DNA from: Diplonema papillatum
Taxonomy: Eukaryota > Euglenozoa > Diplonemea > Diplonemida > Diplonemidae
Reading direction: 5' to 3'
Assembly (NCBI GenBank): GCA_030068145.1
Contig: JAPJBO010000352.1
Span: 151,787 to 215,786 of the forward strand
DNA length: 64,000 nt
Each line of letters starts with the position of its first letter. Positions within the stretch are counted from its first letter, which is position 1. The notes below the pieces were generated by a model, which worked only from the letters and a program-made list of their open reading frames with translations, was not told where the DNA came from and did no database searches. Of the stretch, positions 1 through 8,805 are shown in pieces. A program made the position numbers and the translations under genes.

Positions 1-46
1 ACCCTCCATGTTTGCACCTTCCTCGGATGCTACGGTCGGGAAGGGG
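1..46 (+). repeat. Short dispersed direct repeat, copy 1
   Basis: The first 45 bases (accctccatgtttgcacc... through gggaaggg) recur at 21864-21908 without mismatch. The second copy is preceded by CCGTAGC and ends in GCTACGG, so the extended motif is partly palindromic. Function unknown; it could be the edge of a longer repeat running off the window. Confidence 0.8.
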
Positions 47-328
47 CTTCAAACTAATTGGGAAAACTCGTTCCCCTTCCCCGCGTTCTGCGTGTGGGGT
101 TACCACCGGGCAAATGCCTTGGCTCACTTGCGGGAGGTGTCGCTGCTCACGTACCAGGGTGGTCCTGGCTGTTGCCCTGTATTAGCCGCGGTTGTGCGTT
201 TGTGTTTTGCAGTACACATGTGCAGACGTGTTCCGGAAGTGTTCCCTTCAGTCAGGCGCCTCGTTTTGTTTGCGCGCGCGGTTGATCGTTTTCCCACTTG
301 TATTTGCTCTGTGTCATTCTCAGGTTAA

Positions 329-415
329 GAATTCTGAACAACCGCCAAAACACGCTGCCTACGTCGTTTGGGCCTGCACAATACATTGAAGGGCAACCCG
401 CAAGATTGTTAGTAC
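329..415 (-). repeat. ~87-bp dispersed repeat (family R90)
   Basis: Related copies lie at 6775-6857, 17659-17745 and 36893-36976 on the plus strand; this one is inverted. The shared core is 'cttgcgggttgcccttcaat', followed by an A-rich 'ggctaaaaagacg' block. No coding capacity. It looks like a fragment of an old mobile element. Confidence 0.7.
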
Positions 416-546
416 TAAACAATCGCTCTGGGGACAAGGCACACAAAGCGTGCGTCGGGGTTAGCACCCGTCCGCTGCCCTGCGACCCGTCTTTTCGGGC
501 TAAGTGTCCTGGAAACTTCGCGTGAACTTTTCTCCCGCAAATACAG

Positions 547-703
547 GGCCATCGACGTCTACCGAAAGCACCAAGGCGACTGCGTTGAAGTCGCAGACAT
601 CGCAGTCTGTCTTGGCCAAATTGAGACACACGGCGACGACATTCGCAAAGCCCGCGAGCACTTCGAGCTTGCCCTGCAGATCTACAAGGCGAAATACGGA
701 CCG
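547..703 (+). CDS. Internal exon of a TPR (kinesin-light-chain-like) protein
   Basis: A strong acceptor (cttttctcccgcaaatacag) ends at 546 and a gtatga donor starts at 704. After one leading base the exon encodes 52 residues that include REHFELALQIYKAKYGP, the helix pattern of a tetratricopeptide repeat as found in kinesin-light-chain-like proteins; TPRs act as protein-protein scaffolds. It ends on a complete codon, so it joins in phase to the next exon (6162-6257). Upstream exons are outside the window or unrecognised. The intron that follows holds the RT-USP retroelement. The TPR assignment is clear from the pattern, but the identity of the whole protein is unknown. Confidence 0.7.
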
Positions 704-2030
704 GTATGAACCTTGCTCGGGACGTTATCTACAACCATGCATGAGCACACACAGAAACACCTCCCTACATAGGGGTAGCAGTCGTCAGCATTGCACGATG
801 CTTGGCGACGAGTGATTACGAGTCTCGGAACAGGAGACTCGAAACTGTGACCCACGTGGTCAATCGAGTGATAAAGAGCTGCGTCGCACTGCCAGCTGCC
901 GTCTATCGCGGTGATGCGGACTATCGCCGCACAGATGTGCTCTATCTCCAAACCTCAGACAGTCACAACACGGTGCGGTCGAAGAGGTAGCCACCTCGTG
1001 GCTAATGTTTAGGCAGTACTGTCTGCCCCTCGTGCAGGGGATACAATTGACCGAGATAAGAACCAACGCTAGCAATAGCAGCGGTGTGTGGATGAAACGG
1101 GTCAATCGAGTGATAGCGGGAGTGTGCGGTGCGGCTTTCAAGCCTTTGCTGATGCAACGTGAAAAAAATCCCGCAAACCAGTAGCAACTTGTCGCTGAAA
1201 TCCCAGCAAACGTTTGCAACCGCCACGAATTGGGCCGCGACAAAACTGACCCTTAATACACGACTTCAAGTCGGTGCAAGCCCGCAAGAGCTTCTGCTCT
1301 ATCGACTTTTGACGGTAGTGTAGTGGACTACCGTGGCCGCTGACGATGACGGGGTTGCAGCTATTCAGGCCGAGCTCATTGCGCAGAAAGAGCTTGCCAC
1401 ATCGGGTGAGATTTGCCTGTGTAAAGATATTCAGCCGCGACGGGGCGAACTCCCGTGCATATAAGTCGATCTTTGAGTGCGTGAGCCCCTCCGAAGAAAG
1501 GTCCATCACACTAGTTCCAAGCTACTTAGCCCGGGTCTCTGGGTCGCGTCCCCCTCCTTCTTTTGGTCGCCTGGTCCTGCGTCTTGTTGGTCCGTCCGGG
1601 CTGGGGGCTTCGCGCTTCCCCTTCGTCTTGCATCACCTCGTCTCCACTCCCTGCCGCACGGGCTCCTACGTTTTGTGCCACCTGCGACGCGGGTCGCTTT
1701 ACTGCTTTTCTGCGCGACGGCTGCTCTGTACTCGTTGCCTTATCCGCGATTGCCGCTTCTCGTACCGACCGCGCCTGCCTTTCCTGTTCTACGACGGGGC
1801 GAACTCCCGTGCAGCCCACACCGCAAAACGAAAACCAGCCGAGTGTCGGATGGAGAAGCGGACAACTCGTCCTCCGAAGAAACCGACCCAGTGCCACATT
1901 CATTGCGAATGTGTTCGTGGTGTCAGTCGCAGGAGTCTTTTTTGGCCAGCCAAAGCGAGTAAAAGGGTGAAAGAGCACGTATAGTAGCGAGTAGAGAAAA
2001 GAACGAGTGTAAAAGAACGGAGGTAGCACA
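704..2030. other. Intron/5' flank of the RT-USP element, no confident gene
   Basis: Several open frames of 100-200 codons overlap here on both strands, but none shows a recognisable domain. The stretch 1500-1980 may hold the 5' region or a frameshifted N-terminus of the RT-USP element, because the RT frame has no AUG of its own. A short motif at 893-940 (ctatcgcggtgatgcggactatcgcc) recurs in variant form near 18170, 31490 and 48270. Confidence 0.4.
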
Positions 2031-2035
2031 AATTC

Positions 2036-5000
2036 TTGCCTTTCCCTATCCCTCAAAACCAGCACAAAATCTCTTTCCGACTGAACCCCCCACTCTATCT
2101 TAGGCTACAAAACGTAACACAGATCAGCAAGGAACTGCCTGACATACCACTCCCTAAACCAGAGCACTGCGCATGTCACAGATACAACTCCGGAAAAACG
2201 ATCAACGGCCACGCCATAGGCTTCCTCTCAGCAATTACGAAAGAAAACGGGCTTTCGGAAATCGTCAGCAGAGGCAGAAAGTACAGATGCTACCAGAGCC
2301 ACCACGCTCTGACCGAAACGCTACACGAGGCAATAGAGGAGTACGTACAGACATACTACCCCGCAGGCAGTGACACAACCTCATTCGAAACGGAGCTCAA
2401 AGCCGAAATATCACGAAGAATGGCGGCTCTACCACCTTCAGACGACGAGAAATTGAATACAAAGGCCACAGCCGAACTAGCTGTCATTAAACAACACCTG
2501 GTCATCTTACCAGTAGACAAAACAACGCACGATTTTGGATACTGTTGCAAAGCCCAATACACACACGCGCTACGACAACAACTCGACGCAAACGAAACAT
2601 ACGAGAAACAAACGATCACAAAAACAGAAGTAGAGAGCAACCACAAACGTATAATGGCAGAGCTCGACCTACCGTTCCACAAGGGACTACCACACCTCTA
2701 CGGCTCCATAAAATTACACAAAGCAGAACCATCTTTCCGTTGGATAGCCGGTGTCGCCGCAGAAAAAAACAAAAAGCACCGCAACACAAAACGCGAGGCA
2801 CCCAAAGCAACCCTCACAAATGCCCACCTCGAACTATCAGGCCTATTGAAAAGCGTGATGAAAGCCCTCAAACGAAAAGACGAACTCAACTTCCGCCGTA
2901 CAGGAATCAAACGTGTATGGTTTACAGAAGGACCAGACGACATCACCCTGCACATAAAGCAGAACCTCACCCGCCTCCGATACAAAATCCCAACTACACA
3001 CGACTTCGAGGACATGTACACAAGGCTACCTCAGGACAAGATAGTGGAAGAAGTATGCGAAGCGATCGAAGAAGCTTTCGAATTCGAAGAACAGAACGGC
3101 AACCCTAACCTAACACGTGGAGCGAAACAGAAAGGCAAGAAAACCTTCACCTTCAGCCGGCAGACGAACGACACGAAGCGCGCATACTCCAGAGAAGCAG
3201 TCAAAGAACTACTTGCAATCATTATCGGTAACAGCTACATAGCACAAGGCGATCAAGTACTCAGGCAGACCGACGGCATACCTATGGGCGGTAATGCTAG
3301 CTCGGATATAGCAAACCTTTTCTGCTATCGGATCGAGAAAGCATACGTAGACAGCCTCGTAGATGAAGGAAAGATCGAAGAAGCGAAGGCACACGCACAC
3401 ACCTACCGCTTCATCGACGACTTCCTCAACTTCGGGACCACACCACCACCGCAGCACCTTTACAACATGCGGTACAAAAACACAACTACAGCACACGACG
3501 ACGTAGTATTTCTCGGAGTCCGGATACGCGTCGAACGTCCGGATCCTCCCCACGCACCGCACATCCGCCTCACAATACAACCGAAAAACTACGGGACCCG
3601 CTATACCCACCACCTAACAACGGCTCCCAAGGCGCAAGCGAGCGGTATCTTCAAGGGCGCGCTGATACGAGCAATCCGACAAACGAACCACCTACAAGAC
3701 CTGCGTGTAGAAATACAGAGGAGCGTATATGCCATGATCGACAGAGGTCACAACCCACGGGTACTATACGCACCCTGGAACGCATGGCTCACAGAGGAAT
3801 TCGGCAACCTGCCACGACTCCACAGCCAGCTCAAGCCGTTCCTTGGATTCTGCGTAGCCCGGCACAAAAAACGCCAACCACGCATCAACGAACCGGAGTT
3901 CGCCGGCAAACACAGGCCAACCAACTTCTTCCCGGCCCACTTACCGAGCGAATCACCATCCTCCGTTGACTCTCCATCACAACCCACACCCGAATTAACC
4001 GTCACGGAACGAGTAGCCAGCCTCGTTGCAACCATCACCATCGCCGCAGCAGTAGCAGCCAAAACGAAGCGGAAACACCCACAGCAACTTCACAAATACA
4101 CGACAAGAAACTCTTGCTTCCTGCAAGCGTCGCTAAACCTCATAGCAGCGACACACTTGTCAAATCAAATACGCAAGTACAACGACTGTCCACAACACCA
4201 AACAGGCCCATGCACACAAGACGTGAACGAATGGATAAGCGGCAGGAAAACCCAAAACGTCGTCCAAAGGCTCTTCGAGCACATGGGCACACACCTCGGC
4301 GACGGAGAACAACACGACCTAGAAGAAGCCTTACTTCAACTACTCGCTGCGATAGCGAACGAAAACGAAGAACACCGCACGTGCCAACCAAACTGCAGCG
4401 ACGCCTTCAACGAATTATTACACCTACAGACGACAACAATCCATTGCAACAACTGCGGCTACATCAAAACAGAAGATCAACCCTACAGCATGACAATCCT
4501 CGCAATACAGGCCAGCACCGCTCAAGGATGTCTGGACAGTTTCTGCAAGAAAAGCACCCCCAAAGATTACAGATGTGACAAGTGCAAAAAGACAAAGACA
4601 GCAGAAACGCAAACCAGTATCCGAGCAGCACAAGACACATTACTACTGTGTCTTAGACGGAACGAGTTCGCAAACGAAAATCGAACCCCGGTGGCAGCTG
4701 ATCCCACCCTCAACATTCCGGACCACGAACACAAATACGAACTCCAAGCCGTTATAACACACACAGGAAGAGAGAACGCCGGCCACTACACCATCCACAA
4801 ACGTAACCGCACCCCTTTCACAGACCAAAACTGGACACATTACAACAACGAAACCACCTCACACTCCCGGGAACCTACGTACACAGACAACGCCACGTAC
4901 ATGTTCCTGTACACGAAAGAAGACACCACCGACACAGACCCTACACAAACACTCGAACTGCTCGAAGAATTGCGAGGGGACACCCCTACCTCAGACGACG

Positions 5001-5350
5001 AGACCTCATCCGAAGAAACAACACAGCATGAAGGAACGCTGATTTGGGCATGCCCAGCCTGCAAAGCAACTACCACGGACGCAGGCAACAAGTTCAAAGG
5101 CGCCAAAGGCCTCCGTACACACATGCTTCACTGCAAAGAGATGACTCTAGCAACAAGCCCAGTACGAAAGGCGGCACAGAAAGCCCTCGGAAAACGCAAA
5201 TGCCCATACTGCAACAACGACGGACGGACCGCAGGGAAAGCGCGCTTCAAAAGTCTACGCCACCATATCTCAAAATGCAAGAGAAACCCAGCGGTATCGC
5301 ACACGCTCAAGGCTACGAAAAAGAATAAGCAAAGTAAGCGAGGAACTTAA
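2036..5350 (+). CDS. Retroelement polyprotein: Penelope-like-type RT, USP deubiquitinase, zinc fingers
   Basis: A single frame of 1104 codons. The RT has the motif series LVILPVDK, LPHLYGSIKLHK, FEDMYTRLP, QTDGIPMGGNASSDIANLF and the catalytic YRFIDDF (aspartates 461/462), an order most like Penelope-type RTs. Residues ~690-980 form a USP/C19 domain: Cys box NSCFLQASLNLI (Cys694), QHDLEEALLQLL, two Cys pairs (CNNC, CDKC), and His box GRENAGHYTIH (His917), ending in YMFLYTKE. Two C2H2/C2HC-like fingers follow (from Cys1006 and Cys1056). No GIY-YIG endonuclease is visible. The frame opens at TTG with no upstream in-frame ATG after the last stop, so the true N-terminus may be frameshifted or lost. 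The plus strand is strikingly A/C-rich and T-poor, unlike its flanks. The domain calls are secure; the exact RT family is inferred. Confidence 0.85.
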   Translation: MPFPIPQNQHKISFRLNPPLYLRLQNVTQISKELPDIPLPKPEHCACHRYNSGKTINGHAIGFLSAITKENGLSEIVSRGRKYRCYQSHHALTETLHEAIEEYVQTYYPAGSDTTSFETELKAEISRRMAALPPSDDEKLNTKATAELAVIKQHLVILPVDKTTHDFGYCCKAQYTHALRQQLDANETYEKQTITKTEVESNHKRIMAELDLPFHKGLPHLYGSIKLHKAEPSFRWIAGVAAEKNKKHRNTKREAPKATLTNAHLELSGLLKSVMKALKRKDELNFRRTGIKRVWFTEGPDDITLHIKQNLTRLRYKIPTTHDFEDMYTRLPQDKIVEEVCEAIEEAFEFEEQNGNPNLTRGAKQKGKKTFTFSRQTNDTKRAYSREAVKELLAIIIGNSYIAQGDQVLRQTDGIPMGGNASSDIANLFCYRIEKAYVDSLVDEGKIEEAKAHAHTYRFIDDFLNFGTTPPPQHLYNMRYKNTTTAHDDVVFLGVRIRVERPDPPHAPHIRLTIQPKNYGTRYTHHLTTAPKAQASGIFKGALIRAIRQTNHLQDLRVEIQRSVYAMIDRGHNPRVLYAPWNAWLTEEFGNLPRLHSQLKPFLGFCVARHKKRQPRINEPEFAGKHRPTNFFPAHLPSESPSSVDSPSQPTPELTVTERVASLVATITIAAAVAAKTKRKHPQQLHKYTTRNSCFLQASLNLIAATHLSNQIRKYNDCPQHQTGPCTQDVNEWISGRKTQNVVQRLFEHMGTHLGDGEQHDLEEALLQLLAAIANENEEHRTCQPNCSDAFNELLHLQTTTIHCNNCGYIKTEDQPYSMTILAIQASTAQGCLDSFCKKSTPKDYRCDKCKKTKTAETQTSIRAAQDTLLLCLRRNEFANENRTPVAADPTLNIPDHEHKYELQAVITHTGRENAGHYTIHKRNRTPFTDQNWTHYNNETTSHSREPTYTDNATYMFLYTKEDTTDTDPTQTLELLEELRGDTPTSDDETSSEETTQHEGTLIWACPACKATTTDAGNKFKGAKGLRTHMLHCKEMTLATSPVRKAAQKALGKRKCPYCNNDGRTAGKARFKSLRHHISKCKRNPAVSHTLKATKKNKQSKRGT

Positions 5351-6022
5351 TTTCATCATCCACGGCTGCCTCGTGCAGCTAGAGAACCCCGACTGTGGAG
5401 GACAACAAACAGTCAAATGAGGTTTTTTTAAAATAAATTTTTTTATCACATCTTACGACTGTAAGAATAACATCGAACAATAACCAACGCTACTTCCACT
5501 TCTTCGAGCCAACGAGCCTTCATGCGAACAGCGCAAGCGTAACCTCTGTCACTCAAACCCTCCAACCACCCCCCCCCGGTACCCCGAGGACAACCCTCAA
5601 AACCCCAACTTCCCCTCTCCCCCTCTCCCCCCCTTCTTTTTCTCCCCCATTTCTTTTTCCTTTTTTCATCCCCTAATCCGTGCCTCGTAACACACAGCCG
5701 CCGATCAACACGAAACCACCCAGAAGAAAAGCCAGGCACCGGGATCTTCCTGACGAGCACGCAACCCGGTGAACTTAATCAAGAGTCGAAGATTAGCGTC
5801 GAAACTTCCTGGCTTTTCACGCCGCAGCAGAACGACCACACCCTACCCAAACCCAAGCACCCTCTAAACGCGTTAGGGGACTTCACAAGGTTTCACAACG
5901 GAGTGACACAACACCCGAAACGAGTCGCACTCTTTTACATTTCTCAACCCCCCGCCATACCCAAGCCTCTACGGTCAACCGGAGACTTTAAAATACCGAC
6001 CTTCTAATCCACAAATAACGCT
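5351..6022 (+). mobile_element. 3' untranslated region of the RT-USP retroelement
   Basis: Noncoding C/T-rich sequence after the stop. From ~5626 to 6022 it is nearly identical to two copies in the 60-62 kb cluster (59993-60050 plus 60473-60814, and 61766-61823 plus 62246-62587). All copies stop at the same 3' terminus (taatccacaaataacgct), which marks the 3' end of the element. The other copies are 5'-truncated, as expected for target-primed retroelements. Confidence 0.75.
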
Positions 6023-6161
6023 AGTAATAACAACGACGGGGACCCAGAAGCCGGAAACTGAAAGCCGATTGGTGAAAGTGACAAGTGGACTATAGTTTGC
6101 TTCAAACATACCCACTGTACGCCATACACCTCAACACACATGCATACATACACCCACACAG

Positions 6162-6257
6162 GTCAACGACCACGTGAAGCTCATCATGCAAGAGCACCTT
6201 GCCCCCTGCTACGAGAAGATTGGTTTGATCAGCCAGTATCGCAAGTGCCAACTTGAG
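6162..6257 (+). CDS. Internal exon of the TPR gene
   Basis: Acceptor cacccacacag ends at 6161 and donor gtatgc starts at 6258. The 96-nt exon is exactly 32 codons (phase 0 at both ends). It encodes VNDHVKLIMQEH... ...CYEKIGLISQYRKCQLE, which continues the TPR helix pattern from the exon at 547-703. With that exon it implies an intron of ~5.5 kb containing the RT-USP element. Confidence 0.6.
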
Positions 6258-6947
6258 GTATGCCAAATTGCTTCAATGGCAAAGTTGTTGGTCGATGCAT
6301 CCACACTGGTCGTTGAAAAAGCCGTAGCCGGTTGCCACAACGAGTTTGCCTGCTTAGCTTGCCATGTTCTGTTTTGAAAGATTACTTGCGTACACCACAG
6401 AGACTCGAAAAGTGTTACGAATTTTTACTCTGAACCCAGAACCTGGACCTCCAAGCGAACTTCACTCCAAAAACCTTAACTCAAAAACAAATGCACACAC
6501 AGCTGATGCTCTCAGAAGGTAGTGACGAATGCTCCGACAACGTTGCTTTGAAGTACTACGAGGTTTGAAATGGCTTTTTTGTTTCGTGTCCTCGCGAGCA
6601 AGTGTGACGCCAGCAGCTTTGGGACCTGGACGCTTTTTGGCACCACTTCATGTGGTCAGCAGCAAGATCAGCAGCTTTCTGGCTTCACCTTTACTCCAAC
6701 CATACGGCGCGCGGCAAGCGGGGCGGGAGCGGTGGACAGTGACAGACGCAAGCATATTTCGGAGTGAGGATTTTATTAGTACTTGCAATCTAGCGGGTTG
6801 GCCTGCATTGGGACTGTGAAGGCTAAAAAAGATGTAGACGGCGTGTCAGAATCCTGAACGCGAACGAGAAGGGGTGAAGAACAAGTAGAGAGTCGATTAA
6901 CCGTCACGCGCGAAGCACGTTTCACGACTGGGACGTGGTGCCATGAT
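6258..6947. other. Intronic sequence with one R90 repeat copy
   Basis: No gene seen. A diverged R90 repeat lies at 6775-6857 on the plus strand. The rest is low-complexity sequence and short shadow frames. Confidence 0.4.
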
Positions 6948-7118
6948 CCATCCCCTCTTGATAGACCGTGATAGACCGAAGAATGCAGCACCGGGCAATT
7001 CGATGCAGCTCTAGGGACCAGGGATGGACCTGATAGACCGTGGTGGACCGTGATTCACTCTGATAAACAGCAGCAGGCACTTCGATGCAGTTTCAAGAGA
7101 TAGGGACGGACCGGCTCA
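6948..7118 (+). repeat. ~170-bp dispersed repeat (family R170), copy 1
   Basis: Matches 25152-25312 with few differences. It contains internal iterations of gatagaccg and ends in gacggaccggctca in both copies. The foldback at 7119-7288 starts at the next base. Non-coding and likely a short retroposon or MITE. Confidence 0.8.
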
Positions 7119-7288
7119 ATGAAAGTAAAACGGTAAAAACCGTCTTTGATTCTGCCTTATGATGATTCCACCATTCACTCCATTCTAAATGCTTCTCTCG
7201 AAGTTGGTCTTCTGAATGGAATGGAGTGCATTTGTGGTGGAATCATCATCAGTCAAAATCAAAGACGGTTTTACCGCTTTACTTTCAT
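7119..7288. mobile_element. Foldback (MITE-like) hairpin, 170 bp
   Basis: The left arm (atgaaagtaaaacggtaaaa, then ccgtctttgatt and atgatgattccacca) is the near-perfect reverse complement of the right arm (tggtggaatcatcat... through actttcat). Arms of ~70 bp meet over a short centre. It is either a foldback MITE or, less likely, a small-RNA hairpin. Confidence 0.8.
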
Positions 7289-7534
7289 GGCACCAACATC
7301 GAGAGAACCATTTGATTCATCGTTCTCCAAATCCACATCCCCGGGTTTCCTGATCCAACCCCACTCTTTCCAATGGAGCGAATCAGAAGATACCCGTAGG
7401 AACCGGCCACGGCTCAAGCCCAGGACCCAACAAATTCCAAGCGTTTGGCAGCAGTCTCATCAACAGTCAACTGGAGACTCCGTGATCTGGCCTTCTAAGA
7501 TCATGTGCACGCACAAGATCACGCCCTCATAGAG

Positions 7535-7710
7535 ATGACAATTGAACACACGGACACACGACAGATCGCGCAAGCGTACAAGGAGGAAAACCGACGGGAG
7601 CAGGCCATCAAATACTTCCAACTCGCTCTCATTGCCCACCGCAAGTGCTACGGAGACGAGCACAAGTACACGAAGACGTGCCTCGACTGGCTTGAGTCGC
7701 TCGGTGGCAG
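7535..7710 (+). CDS. Internal exon of the TPR gene
   Basis: Taking the acceptor at ctcatagag (7533-7534) gives a phase-0 join to the exon ending at 6257. The donor gtatcc starts at 7711. The 58 codons include TRQIAQAYKEENRREQAIKY and FQLALIAHRKCYGDEH, a canonical kinesin-light-chain-like TPR. The following intron is very long or broken, since the LINE starts about 0.9 kb downstream; I see no later exon of this gene. A slightly earlier acceptor is possible but would be out of phase. Confidence 0.65.
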
Positions 7711-8603
7711 GTATCCATTTATAACTTTCGGTTGGGACAAGCCCGCGGCAAGGGTACCAGGGAAAGCCTGCTACACGGGAGCCAAGCTTCACGTGTTCGG
7801 CGGTACTGCAGAGCCACGGGCCTACGGGTCAAGTGGCTACCGATTTCCCAAACTAAAGCATCAAGGCTTGGCGCAGCTTGGGGCTTGGCGCTCGCGCTGA
7901 ACACAAGCTCGTCGAGACGGTCAGCCGCAGGGCAGAGCGGACGGGGTTGTGACACTGTGCTGCCTCCGACTCAAGCTTTGCAAGCTGTGGTTGAGCGTCA
8001 CGTTCCTGGACCAGGAGCGGCCTTTTTCTTTTTCTTCTTCTTCGGTTGACAAGAATCAGTCAGCAAATCTGTTCTCATGCAAACACGAGTCCGGCTGTGA
8101 ACACTGACAAGGAACGTGCCCCCGTCGTGTTCTCTTGCGCGCTTTTTAACCCCGCCCGTCACATGGTGCAACGGTTGCTTCACCTCTCGTGCCACGGCCA
8201 ACAGGTTCGAAACGGGAATTTGAAAGCCGAGTGCCTCAGACCAAGATCGTCCAATCAACTAGCGTCCAGAAGCACGTGGTGCACCCCTTTTTGCGGAACG
8301 CTCAAGCTACAGTACATTTCCTCGCTTTTTTGAGACGCTTTGAACTGGCGGCCTCCTCGAGTGTTTCCCACAAAGCAGGTGCTTGCGTATACTTCTGTTG
8401 TTGTTCGAACGTGCAGCTTTGTTCGAATACTGGAGAACACGATAACACGGTGCGTTGTCAACCGAAACACATATCCAGTTTCACTGGAGTGCCCGTTCCC
8501 GGCGAGCTACGAGGGAACGAACCTGTAAGAGTATCAACGCTACTCTTTCAACAACGTACATATAAAGGTGTCACGGGATAAGCCGGCAGCCGCTGCTTAA
8601 CAT
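7711..8603. other. Intron/intergenic sequence before the LINE
   Basis: No gene supported. A diverged piece of the A-tailed short retroposon occurs at ~8345-8400 (ggcggcctcctcgagtgtttcccacaaagcaggtgcttg). The rest holds only short frames on both strands. Confidence 0.4.
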
Positions 8604-8654
8604 TGCATGCTAATCCATGTGGTTCATGTACTTAAAAGAACTCAATGCTTAACG
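8604..8654 (+). repeat. Left target-site duplication of the LINE (51 bp)
   Basis: The 51-bp block from tgcatg to cttaacg matches 17180-17230 with only two substitutions (c/t and t/c near its start). The two blocks exactly bracket the LINE ORFs, which identifies them as the target duplication and defines the element as 8655-17179. The length is unusual but within the range reported for non-LTR elements. Confidence 0.85.
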
Positions 8655-8805
8655 ATTTAAAAGCTACAGTTTCTGTACTTTATTGGTATAAAACGGTACC
8701 GGACCCCTCCGGTGAAAGAAGCACACCAAGAGAGCGCGGAGAGAAAATCAGTAAGAAGAAGAAAGTCAGAAAACAGACCCAGAACGGAACGTCCCAGGGG
8801 AAAAA

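Noticed and set aside
1346-1984. 212-codon frame as the N-terminus of the RT-USP protein
   Set aside because: It is in the same frame as the RT but ends in stops at 1982-2026, and its sequence shows no domain; overlapping frames are equally open, so no continuity could be shown.
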